IMG/VR virus record: IMGVR_UViG_3300045952_000274
Coordinates: 1 to 23,843 of that record
Reading direction: 5' to 3' (one strand)
DNA length: 23,843 nt
Origin: a virus
A program made the position numbers and the translations under genes. The notes under the pieces are model-generated. The model was not told the origin of the DNA, did no database searches, and was given only the letters and a program-made list of their open reading frames with translations. This document shows, one piece after another, positions 5,696-13,816 of this stretch (its first letter is position 1; each line of letters begins with the position of its first letter).

Positions 5696-5851
5696 ACGAA
5701 GCCAGCTTGCAGGAAGTGGAACTGGACGAGTTGAAACAGCGCGTCGCCGTGCTTGGAGAAGTTCGTCAAGCACATCCACGAAAGGGTCAAGGAATTGGAG
5801 TTCCCGGTGGCGCGGAACACGCAGGAACATGAAAAGCCCGCCGACCATTGA
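5692..5851 (+). CDS. Small coiled-coil ORF, apparently frameshifted
   Basis: The ATG at 5692 opens a frame (M-N-E-A-S-L-Q-E-V-E-L-D-E-L-K-Q-R-V-A-V-L) that is clearly heptad-like to about 5752. It then turns into Gly/Pro-rich sequence and stops at 5832 (46 aa). In the +1 frame from 5753 the heptad pattern resumes, L-E-K-F-V-K-H-I-H-E-R-V-K-E-L, to a TGA at 5849-5851. Removing one T from GTGCTTGGAG at 5749-5758 would fuse both halves into a coherent protein of about 52 residues. This may be a real single-base mutation, a sequencing or assembly error, or less likely a programmed shift. A short coiled-coil next to a membrane-hairpin gene is the only functional hint. Confidence 0.5.
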
Positions 5852-6062
5852 CGACCTTATCAAGTGCGCAAAGCGTGAGCTTGCCCTGCGCCGCACGGTC
5901 TTCAACAAGCGGGTGCTGGCCGGGAAGATGACTCCCGACATGGCCGATCACGAACTCGCTTGCATGGCCGGGATCGTCAAGGTCCTCGAAGGATGCCGCG
6001 CACCATCGTTACCGCTGAAGGACCCCTATGGCCTTCCGCCTGACACCGATGTCGAACCATGA
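5829..6062 (+). CDS. Hypothetical early phage protein
   Basis: This 77-residue, mostly helical protein begins M-K-S-P-P-T-I-D-D-L-I-K-C-A-K-R-E-L-A-L-R. Its ATG overlaps the stop of the shorter, unshifted reading of the upstream ORF. Basic helix-forming residues up to G-I-V-K-V-L-E are followed by a Pro-rich tail. Short proteins of this style are frequent in phage early regions, but I cannot assign a function. It is joined to the next gene by ATGA. Confidence 0.6.
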   Translation: MKSPPTIDDLIKCAKRELALRRTVFNKRVLAGKMTPDMADHELACMAGIVKVLEGCRAPSLPLKDPYGLPPDTDVEP

Positions 6063-6232
6063 CCATCGAAGAGAAGCAGCGACTCTGCGCCCAGGTGAAT
6101 GACCTGATTGCCCGCGCACACCTCGATTTGCCCGATGCCTTGGGCGTCTTGGAGATCGTGAAGTTCAAGATGCTGCGTGACGCCTACGACAAGCGCGGCA
6201 AGACTCTCAGGGAGATTTTCGGAGAAGGATGA
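6059..6232 (+). CDS. Hypothetical 57-aa early protein
   Basis: The ATG at 6059 overlaps the upstream TGA. The product begins M-T-I-E-E-K-Q-R-L and is predicted almost entirely helical (V-N-D-L-I-A-R-A, L-E-I-V-K-F-K-M-L-R), ending L-R-E-I-F-G-E-G. No motif is recognised. It is the last gene before the terminator-like hairpin at 6293 and so closes the recombination part of the early region. The coupled start and uniform charge pattern support a real gene. Confidence 0.5.
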   Translation: MTIEEKQRLCAQVNDLIARAHLDLPDALGVLEIVKFKMLRDAYDKRGKTLREIFGEG

Positions 6233-6292
6233 TTCCCGCGCCCGGCGTCAGCCTGCACCTGTTCAACCGAACCAAGGGGCCATAGGGATTTG

Positions 6293-6326
6293 GCCCGTCG
6301 TACGCAGGACCACCGGGCGCTTTTTT
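6293..6326 (+). terminator. Intrinsic terminator between recombination and replication genes
   Basis: GCCCG (6293-6297) pairs with CGGGC (6314-6318), and six T follow at 6321-6326. The loop is 16 nt, long for an intrinsic terminator, but the T-run is clean. It would end or attenuate the first early transcript before the replication gene. Confidence 0.5.
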
Positions 6327-6341
6327 CTTGCTTGGAACGTA

Positions 6342-6361
6342 TTGCGTTTCGTCATACGCAA
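6342..6361 (+). promoter_or_regulatory. Operator-like inverted repeat ahead of the replication gene
   Basis: TTGCGT (6342-6347) and ACGCAA (6356-6361) are a perfect inverted repeat with an 8-nt spacer. It overlaps the 11-mer TTTCGTCATAC (6347-6357) that also lies ahead of the first early gene. GTCATACGCA here also resembles GTCGTACGCA at 6297-6306 in the terminator. I see no convincing -35/-10 pair. Confidence 0.4.
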
Positions 6362-6380
6362 CAGCAACACAAACCAGCCG

Positions 6381-7570
<1,190 letters not shown>

Positions 7571-7574
<4 letters not shown>

Positions 7575-8023
7575 ACACAACGACAACCTGCCGCATCTGC
7601 GGCGCACCCGTGACCCTGGCCCACGATCAAAGGCTCGCGGAGGCATTGCCGGAACCCTACCACAGACTCGTCGAATCGGTCGCCAAGCGCATCTGCTGCA
7701 ACCGGTGCGCCGATTTTCACCGCGCCCGGCGGGATACCGTCGAGCATCTGGAAAAACTGATGATTCGCGCCCTCGTCCCCGGGAAGGAAGAAATCATCCC
7801 GGCACGACTGGAAACAATCCGCGAAAACGTGACCCGAATTGCGATGACCCTCACCAAGTTGATCTGCGACTATCATCGAAGGCCATTCCTTCCCCAAACC
7901 CACACCATGCTGCTCGACAGGTTGATGGAAAATCCGGCCAAGTGCCGTCGGATCGTTTATGAGTTTGAAGACTTCGTCCGGCCCGACGAAGCTCGCGCAG
8001 TCCGCTCACCATGCGTCGCATGA
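7571..8023 (+). CDS. Zinc-ribbon protein of the replication cluster
   Basis: The ATG at 7571 overlaps the stop of the replication gene (ATGA) and gives 150 residues; nine in-frame codons upstream are less likely. C7-x-x-C10 and C43-x-x-C46 form a probable zinc-binding four-cysteine site. The rest is helical and basic (R-L-E-T-I-R-E-N-V-T-R-I-A-M-T-L-T-K-L). Position directly after the initiator suggests a replication or regulatory partner, for example a helicase-loader substitute. No loader ATPase motif is present, so this stays a guess. The family is not recognised. Confidence 0.65.
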
Positions 8024-8127
8024 ACTTTGGGGTCGTCGCCGCACTTTCTGGTTTCGGTGCTCATTCATGGGTCGAGCGCGAGCCGGTTGGGTTTTGCCGC
8101 GGCGACGGCCCTTTCTTGCAGCCATGA
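8020..8127 (+). CDS. 35-aa coupled ORF, doubtful
   Basis: An ATG overlapping the upstream TGA opens a 35-codon frame (M-N-F-G-V-V-A-A-L-S-G-F) whose own TGA overlaps the ATG at 8124. This exactly continues the ATGA chain of the operon. Its third-position GC is lower than that of the neighbours and no motif is seen. It may only serve to carry ribosomes to the next start. The alternative is that the downstream gene starts further upstream in its own frame, for example at 8067. Confidence 0.3.
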   Translation: MNFGVVAALSGFGAHSWVEREPVGFCRGDGPFLQP

Positions 8128-8516
8128 TCGAAGCGTTCGATGAGGCACGCCGCAGCCCGTTGGCTGATCCCCTCGACGCAATAACTGTCGAGTTTCCCTA
8201 TGATGAACTGGACGGCGAGAAGCCGGAAGCCGACGAGGTCTCACGGCGCAACGCCCGGGCCATCATCTTCATTCGGGAAGTCCTCCGGTGGGTGATCGAG
8301 CCTTGCAGCGCACGGGCGATCTTCGTTCGCACCGTCGCCCTTGCCTGGGTCGTCAACCCGTCCGTGTGGGAGAATGCACCGTCCCTCACCGAACTGGCGC
8401 GCCGCTACCGCGTGCCGCAGCCCACCTTGGTCAAGGGCGTGCTGAAGGCCGCGCGCCACTTCGGCATCAGGAACCGGGCTATGCGAATCCGGCTCAGGAA
8501 GGTCGTGAACGCCTAA
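8124..8516 (+). CDS. Helix-turn-helix DNA-binding protein, last early gene
   Basis: With ATG 8124 the protein has 130 residues; ATG 8067 in the same frame would add 19. The C-terminal part, P-S-L-T-E-L-A-R-R-Y-R-V-P-Q-P-T-L-V-K-G followed by V-L-K-A-A-R-H-F-G-I, is a good helix-turn-helix, and the end is strongly basic (R-N-R-A-M-R-I-R-L-R-K). The N-terminal half is acidic. Being the promoter-distal early gene next to the late tail operon, it could be a late-gene activator or sigma-like regulator. A small terminase-like DNA-binding role is an alternative. It converges on the tail operon with a 45-bp gap. Confidence 0.6.
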   Translation: MIEAFDEARRSPLADPLDAITVEFPYDELDGEKPEADEVSRRNARAIIFIREVLRWVIEPCSARAIFVRTVALAWVVNPSVWENAPSLTELARRYRVPQPTLVKGVLKAARHFGIRNRAMRIRLRKVVNA

Positions 8517-8518
8517 CG

Positions 8519-8556
8519 CCTGCGCCCGCCTCGCTTCTTTCTTTTTGTTCCGCAGG
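8519..8556. terminator. Inverted repeat in the gap between convergent operons
   Basis: CCTGCG (8519-8524) and CGCAGG (8551-8556) flank a 26-nt pyrimidine tract containing CTTTTTG. It sits exactly between the early operon and tail operon stops and may slow or end transcription from both sides. The long loop makes this weak. Confidence 0.3.
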
Positions 8557-8561
8557 GCATG

Positions 8562-11126
8562 TCAGTGAATGCTGAAGTTCTGGATGTTCGTCTCGGAATC
8601 CGCAAGACCCGGAACGTCCGAAGTGTAGGCCGCAAGCCAGCCCGACTTGTTGAGCAAAGCGCTGGCCCCCGAGGCCCAACTGCTCGTCCACGGTCGCGGC
8701 GGCACGCTTTCCCCCGGGTAGCCTTGCTTCCAGCGAATGATGCCGGGGGCGCTGTTCAGGAACATGCTGACCTTCGTGAGTCGTTTGTAGTAGCCGCCCA
8801 CAGGGATGATGGAGGGCGCAAGCGCGTTGGTCGCACCGGCAGCCAGGAACGTGAGCGATGCCTGCCCGACCTCCCCGGCCGTGTCGGTGGCGCGGACTAA
8901 CAGCGTCCAAGTGCCTTCCCCAGTGATCTTCGCCGCAATCCCGCCAACCTCCCGCTCCCCGACCGGGGCCGTGTTCTCCTGATGCAGAATGATCGGGCTG
9001 TCGCCCGCGCGGGTGAGTGTGACCCGGATGGATGCGAGGTTGTTGTCTGAATCGCGCACGACCGCACGCCAGTCGAAGCTCGAAGGGGCCGTGAAGCTCT
9101 GCCCGTCGGCGGGCGTCGGCGGCTGAATCCACTCGATCTTTGGCGCGTAGGCTGACGCTCCGTATTCCCAGACCCGCCACGGCGGGTTCGCAGCCAGGTT
9201 GTCGATGTCCCATGCCGTAGAATCGTTGAAGGGCACCAAGCGCCACTGCACCGTTGGCTCCGCCCGGGGCGCGGTCTCGAAGAAATCCCGACCGATGCGG
9301 CCCAGAGTCACGGTCGGGACCGGTTGCGCGGACGCGAGCAGGGCGTGTTCATACGCGCCCAGGTCCACCTTGCGCACAATCCAGACTTCAACCGGACGGG
9401 AGGCAACCCATGCCCGCGCGGGCCAGCCCAGCCGACCGCGCAGCCCCGTGATGTTCCATGTGGAACTGGTCGCCCCGGCCGCAGTCGCGTCCGTCGTGGC
9501 CGAAATCGCCATGAACTCCACGATCTGCCCGGCCGTGTCGGCGGCCACCGTGCCGAAGGTCGTGTCCGAGCATTCGATCAGGATCGCCATGAAATCGTTG
9601 TTCTCGGCCGATTGCTGGCCCGGGTCCGCATCCAAGAGGTCGTTCTCGTCCTCGATCCCTTCGGCCCGCAGCCGCGTGATGGTGAGCGTGATGCTCGTGG
9701 CCGCGGCCGCCACATCGGCCGCCAGACGCCCGCGCAGCACGATCTGGCGTTGCCAGCCCAACAGTTCCGCAGACAGGTCGTCCGAGCGGCGAAGGTAGAG
9801 CCCGCATCCGACCGTCGTGTTGTCCTCACGGGCAAGGAGCGGGGTGACCATGTTCGCCTTGCCGTCCACCAGATCCGGCGGCATTTCCAAGAGGCGCGTC
9901 CACAACACCGGCTCAGGCAGTTCGCTTGGCAACACAGGTTCGTAGGTTGAGTCCGGCACCACTATCGGCGTGAACGTGTTTTCCTCCTCGCCGTAAATCT
10001 CGGCGGGCGCGTTGCCTGCCGGAAGGCGTCGGCGCACCACCCGCAAAGCGCTCAGGAGTGCCGTCCCTCCCGGCTTCACGTCCACGTCGCACAGAAAGAG
10101 GTCCCCGGGGGCGAGCAAGTCGGCAAAGCCACGGCGCACACGAAGGGTCACCCGCCTTGCCGGACGGCCCCGGCGTGAACTCCAGCTTTCCAGCCATGCC
10201 ATTGCCTGCTTCTGGCGGGTAATCCAATCCCGTTGCAGCGCTTCGTTGCGCAGCCCGCCCGGGATCGCACGGACATCCAAGGTCGCCACCCGCACCACGT
10301 CCGGCTTGTAGGCCCGGGTCCGGTCTGTGTATTGCAGCGACCACTGGTTAGGCAGCGCAGCCGGTTGCGGAAGCTCGATCTTCGCACGTTCGACAAGCTG
10401 CGCGTTGCGTATCTGCGGCCAGCTCCCCGCCTGCGTCGAGTCCACCTCCCGGGTCCATGCCGTCGCCCCGATCAGGCCACCGTCGTTGATCACCCGGAAC
10501 TCACCCAGCTCGCCCAGGGTGTTCCCAAGCTCCCGCGCGGTCAGTTGGGTTTCCAAGAGCGGCGAGATGAAGTTGCGATTCGCGTCGGCCTTCACCACGC
10601 CCAGAGCTTCGGTCCACGAGGGCGCAAACTCGGATGGCGGCAGGTCCAGCCCGAAGCGCGGGTCCGCGAGGGCTTCCTGCGCAACCCCGGCCGGGTTCGC
10701 CTCCCCGTCGAGCAACCCCACCGGCACCCCGTCCGGCCCGCGCGGCGCACGCCGCACGATCACCTCCACGTTGGGAGCCTGCGGCCGTTCCCGTCCGAAA
10801 AACCACTTCACGAGCACCGCGTAGCACCATCCACGGTAGGCCGGGTGAACCTCCCCAAACTCGTTGTCGTTGAGAACCGCATCGGCAACCTGCGTGGCAT
10901 TCCCCCAGTAGAAGCGCACCTCCCCGAGATTCTGCACCGTGAAGATCGAATAGCCGTTGGCATGAACCCCCAAACCCGCAGGCGTCCCGTTGCCCTTGCC
11001 TTCCCACATCGTCTTGCCGTCCACGATCACCGTCAGGATTTCATCGACCGGGCCGGCGCAGACGAGGCAACCGAGCGTGCCGAAGTAGTCGTAGGTCTTG
11101 GGGCCGCCGCCCTTGCCCTTGCCCAT
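8562..11126 (-). CDS. Phage tail tip / host attachment protein
   Basis: The 854-residue protein is the last gene of the tail operon, placed after the NlpC/P60 gene as in gene transfer agents and lambda-like phages (J-type position). The N-terminal region (about 1-170: M-G-K-G-K-G-G-G-P-K-T-Y-D-Y, H-P-A-Y-R-G-W-C-Y) is characteristic of tail tip/baseplate proteins in Verrucomicrobia and alpha-proteobacterial phages. About 170-420 resembles the tail-tip hub domain with V-K-A-D-A-N. The stretch near 690-760 reads as an immunoglobulin-like fold (R-V-T-L-T-R-A-G-D ... T-D-T-A-G-E-V-G). The last 90 residues, with G-I-I-R-W-K-Q-G-Y-P, look like another beta-sandwich, possibly of chitobiase C-terminal type, and may touch the host surface. 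The start 'GGGPKTYDYFGT' context is convincing. Confidence 0.8.
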   Translation of the reverse strand: MGKGKGGGPKTYDYFGTLGCLVCAGPVDEILTVIVDGKTMWEGKGNGTPAGLGVHANGYSIFTVQNLGEVRFYWGNATQVADAVLNDNEFGEVHPAYRGWCYAVLVKWFFGRERPQAPNVEVIVRRAPRGPDGVPVGLLDGEANPAGVAQEALADPRFGLDLPPSEFAPSWTEALGVVKADANRNFISPLLETQLTARELGNTLGELGEFRVINDGGLIGATAWTREVDSTQAGSWPQIRNAQLVERAKIELPQPAALPNQWSLQYTDRTRAYKPDVVRVATLDVRAIPGGLRNEALQRDWITRQKQAMAWLESWSSRRGRPARRVTLRVRRGFADLLAPGDLFLCDVDVKPGGTALLSALRVVRRRLPAGNAPAEIYGEEENTFTPIVVPDSTYEPVLPSELPEPVLWTRLLEMPPDLVDGKANMVTPLLAREDNTTVGCGLYLRRSDDLSAELLGWQRQIVLRGRLAADVAAAATSITLTITRLRAEGIEDENDLLDADPGQQSAENNDFMAILIECSDTTFGTVAADTAGQIVEFMAISATTDATAAGATSSTWNITGLRGRLGWPARAWVASRPVEVWIVRKVDLGAYEHALLASAQPVPTVTLGRIGRDFFETAPRAEPTVQWRLVPFNDSTAWDIDNLAANPPWRVWEYGASAYAPKIEWIQPPTPADGQSFTAPSSFDWRAVVRDSDNNLASIRVTLTRAGDSPIILHQENTAPVGEREVGGIAAKITGEGTWTLLVRATDTAGEVGQASLTFLAAGATNALAPSIIPVGGYYKRLTKVSMFLNSAPGIIRWKQGYPGESVPPRPWTSSWASGASALLNKSGWLAAYTSDVPGLADSETNIQNFSIH

Positions 11127-11128
11127 GC

Positions 11129-11332
11129 TTATTTCTTCCCGGGCCGCTCGTCCTTCGCCCGCTTGTTGAATTGTCTATACACCCGGCCGATCCACGTCAC
11201 CGCGAGCTTGCGGGTCCCGGCGACGTAGGGCACCGGTCGCGCCTCCGAGACGTTCGAGACATCCGGCTCGTCAATCCCCGCAGTGTCCCGGGACTCGGCC
11301 GGTTTGTAGTTGCGTCCGCCAAGAAAGCCCAT
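11129..11332 (-). CDS. Small tail-operon protein
   Basis: This 67-residue protein, M-G-F-L-G-G-R-N-Y onward, is wedged between the NlpC/P60 gene (stop one base away) and the tip protein (2 nt away). It has an acidic first half and a basic C-terminus ending K-D-E-R-P-G-K-K, with V-P-Y-V-A-G-T-R-K-L-A-V-T-W in the middle. It has neither a signal nor a membrane segment. In similar operons a small protein at this place is part of the tail tip or helps its assembly. No recognised family. Confidence 0.6.
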   Translation of the reverse strand: MGFLGGRNYKPAESRDTAGIDEPDVSNVSEARPVPYVAGTRKLAVTWIGRVYRQFNKRAKDERPGKK

Positions 11333-11333
11333 G

Positions 11334-11828
11334 TCACGCTTCTGCGTTTAACCTTTGGGGTCTCCACGCGACCGCGTAGCGATCCGCCCAGGTCGGGTCG
11401 TTGATCGAGTGGATCGCCACCCCGCAATGGCGAAGGGCGTGGACGAATTGCCGACCCGGCAGCATCAGGCCGATGTGGGAAACTAACGCACCCACCTTGA
11501 AGCCGAGAAGGTCCCCCGGGATTTCCTCGCCCGGGCTCAGAAGTTTCAACTTCTGTGAGTGGGAGCGCGCTGTCTCGATCAGCACCGAACGGTCGGCCGT
11601 CCCCGACCACCGGGACGGTGCAACCACCGGGCTAAGCCCATGCTCCCAGCCAGCCTCCCGCCAGAGTGCAAGCGGCAGACGATGGCAGCACGCCCCGATC
11701 CCGCACTCGGCCATGTTGTCCCGGTAGGGCGTCCCGAGCCATCGTTGCGCAGCCATCCAAAGGCGTTCCCCGAAATCTTTTTGGTCCGCTTGACACGTCT
11801 CTTCCGAGTAACGAGTCAGAGGGCTCAT
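11334..11828 (-). CDS. NlpC/P60-family tail peptidase
   Basis: The ATG at 11828 overlaps the stop of the hub gene (ATGA) and gives 164 residues; the longer frame to 11969 only adds translation over the hub gene. W-L-G-T-P-Y-R (30-36) is the typical NlpC/P60 entry. C48 in G-I-G-A-C-C-H-R-L is the likely catalytic cysteine, with H118 (V-S-H-I-G) and H130 (F-V-H-A) completing the triad. The residue before the cysteine is usually Asp and is Cys here. Tail-associated enzymes of this family cut peptidoglycan peptides during DNA entry. Neighbours (hub upstream, tip downstream) are the classic arrangement. Confidence 0.85.
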   Translation of the reverse strand: MSPLTRYSEETCQADQKDFGERLWMAAQRWLGTPYRDNMAECGIGACCHRLPLALWREAGWEHGLSPVVAPSRWSGTADRSVLIETARSHSQKLKLLSPGEEIPGDLLGFKVGALVSHIGLMLPGRQFVHALRHCGVAIHSINDPTWADRYAVAWRPQRLNAEA

Positions 11829-13816
11829 TTCTTGCCGGTCGCAGCCGGTTCCTGCCGCACCCTGAAGTTCGATGGATTGCCCACCGGCAGGAACGGGAAG
11901 CCGCCGAAATTCGCGTAGTTGTCGAACTTGTTCTTGCATGTCGTGGCCAGCCCGTCGCAGCCGGGCCATCCAAAGGCACTCGTCAGTTCACCGATCACCG
12001 TTTCCGCAGTCCACAAGTGATGCGTGTCGATCCCCCCGACCAGCTCATCCTTGCGAATCCGCGTGAGCCGCCCGCCCATCTGCATGATCCCGCCCGCAAA
12101 CCACCCGGCAGGCAAGGCGGGTGTGGTCACGTCATACACCGTGCCCGCAAGGCCGTTGACCGTGACCGTCTTCCGCCAATTGGCAGCAAGCAATGTGCAG
12201 GCCCGGGAAAACAGGGCGTAGTTGCAGCTCGTCTGCACCAAGGCACTCGGAAATTTCCGTTCGGGAAGGCCCCCGAACTGCACGAGCGTGGCCGAAAGAA
12301 ACGGGCCGTCTGCCTCGACCGAAAGGATTTCACCCACGAAGATCGTCTTCGCAGGGTCGGCACCCTTCCATTCCTTGACCGTCAGCTTCCACACGCTGCC
12401 GGTGTCCATCGGCTGCGCGATGATTTCCCAGAGCGGATTGGCCGTCTCGAACTGCGTGCGCAAGCTCAGCCGCACGTCGTCCCACGAGAGCGAATCGGTC
12501 GTCTGATCGTGCTCGATCTGCGCGCACGTCCACTCTTCCCCGTCCGCCTGGAGTGACGAACCGGCCATGTCCGTGAAACGCCGCGTCTCCACGACACCCT
12601 GATTGGTCTGGCGGGTGAAGCGGAACAGATGCGCAACCACCGGGAGGGTCCCCTGCGAGCCTGCAATCTCGCCCGAGATCACTCCGTATTCGTTGGGCGT
12701 CTCCATCCACCGCACCACTGCCGTCCCCCCGAGCACCGATTGCCATGAGATGTCGAGAGACTGCGAGGCGAAGCGTGCTAGGATCGCAGTCCCCAGCACC
12801 GTCGTCTGCGCATCCCAATCGAGGGTGAGCGGGCTCATCAGGCTCACCACGTCCCCGGTCACCGAACTGCTCTGCACGACCTCCACTGCGGGAACGTCGA
12901 AGAAAAAGAGGGCGCGGTTCTCCAGTTGCATCGCCGCAAGCCCGTCCGGGTCCAGCACCCGGATGCTGCTCGCCCCCGCACTCACGTCCTCGGCCAGCCC
13001 GCCGATGTGCAACCACTGCGGCAACCAGCACGTCTGCGATGATCCCCCGAGTGCCGCAAAGAACTGCGTCAACACAATCGGGCTCTCACCCAGAAGCGTG
13101 AGAGCGGTCTGCATCTCCCGGTTGGCCGGTTGCGGATACCGGGCCGGGGCATCCGTCAGAGATGGCCGATGCTCCGACCAGTCCACCCGCGTATTCGCAG
13201 AACCACTCGCCTGCGGGGTAGCCATGTCGGGGAAGGACGGGAAGATAAGCCGCACCACACCGTCACCCGCGGCCGGCCCGTTCGAGAACGAGGCTCCCGT
13301 GACCCACAGCGCGCCATCGACCAAGGTGTCCTCGCAGTCCAGAGCATACTCCACTGACTCCGTGGTCAGCATCACCGGCACCGGCGTTGACTTGAATCGC
13401 CCCGCAAGCACCGGCACGTAACCCATGATGTAGCCTTCGTCCGCAGGCCCCGGCGTGAAATCCACGAGCGTGTATTCGTGGTTGCGGTCAATCCACAGCC
13501 AGCGGTTTGCCTGCCACGCAGGACCGCTCGTCCCCAGCTCGCGGAAGCCCGGCCAGAAGGGGAAAAGCACCGGCTCAAGCTCGTAGTCCGCAAGCGCATT
13601 GCGCACCGCGGCCATCCCCTTGCCAGAGACGACAATCTTCCACGAGAGCCCGCTGCGAAGCCGCCCAGGTGATCGTTGCGCGCGTCGTTCCCTCCCCGTC
13701 AGCCCCGTTTCGATCTCCGCAGTCGTCTCGTGCCGGGAACTCATCCCCGGTCCCCATTCCGCAGGATCATCGAGAAAAAGACATCGGCCGAGGCGGCTGT
13801 CCGTGACGTAGCGCAT
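11825..13816 (-). CDS. Tail hub protein with C-terminal BR0599/DUF2163-like domain
   Basis: Start ATG 13816 overlaps the tape measure stop (TAATG); the longer frame to 13891 is antisense-free but lies inside the tape measure gene. The product has 663 residues. The C-terminal third, with S-W-D-D-V-R-L-S-L, K-E-W-K-G, then T-S-C-N-Y-A-L-F-S-R-A-C-T-L-L, is the BR0599/DUF2163 type found in gene transfer agent hub proteins. The usual family protein is about 300 residues. The first half (S-W-K-I-V-V-S-G-K-G, L-F-P-F-W-P-G-F) looks like a distal-tail-type beta-rich region. I infer a fusion of distal tail and hub proteins. Repeated cysteines near the C-terminus (C-N-Y, R-A-C, C-D-G, T-C-K-N-K-F) fit an iron-sulphur or metal site reported for such hubs. 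Confidence 0.75.
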   Translation of the reverse strand: MRYVTDSRLGRCLFLDDPAEWGPGMSSRHETTAEIETGLTGRERRAQRSPGRLRSGLSWKIVVSGKGMAAVRNALADYELEPVLFPFWPGFRELGTSGPAWQANRWLWIDRNHEYTLVDFTPGPADEGYIMGYVPVLAGRFKSTPVPVMLTTESVEYALDCEDTLVDGALWVTGASFSNGPAAGDGVVRLIFPSFPDMATPQASGSANTRVDWSEHRPSLTDAPARYPQPANREMQTALTLLGESPIVLTQFFAALGGSSQTCWLPQWLHIGGLAEDVSAGASSIRVLDPDGLAAMQLENRALFFFDVPAVEVVQSSSVTGDVVSLMSPLTLDWDAQTTVLGTAILARFASQSLDISWQSVLGGTAVVRWMETPNEYGVISGEIAGSQGTLPVVAHLFRFTRQTNQGVVETRRFTDMAGSSLQADGEEWTCAQIEHDQTTDSLSWDDVRLSLRTQFETANPLWEIIAQPMDTGSVWKLTVKEWKGADPAKTIFVGEILSVEADGPFLSATLVQFGGLPERKFPSALVQTSCNYALFSRACTLLAANWRKTVTVNGLAGTVYDVTTPALPAGWFAGGIMQMGGRLTRIRKDELVGGIDTHHLWTAETVIGELTSAFGWPGCDGLATTCKNKFDNYANFGGFPFLPVGNPSNFRVRQEPAATGKK

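Noticed and set aside
6177-6380. N-terminal extension of the replication protein to 6177
   Set aside because: It would read through a coupled upstream gene, a terminator-like hairpin and the operator-like repeat. The conserved-looking part begins at 6381.
10233-11228. 331-residue plus-strand open frame opposite the tail tip gene
   Set aside because: Rich in R, H and P, antisense to a recognisable tail protein, and against the operon direction.
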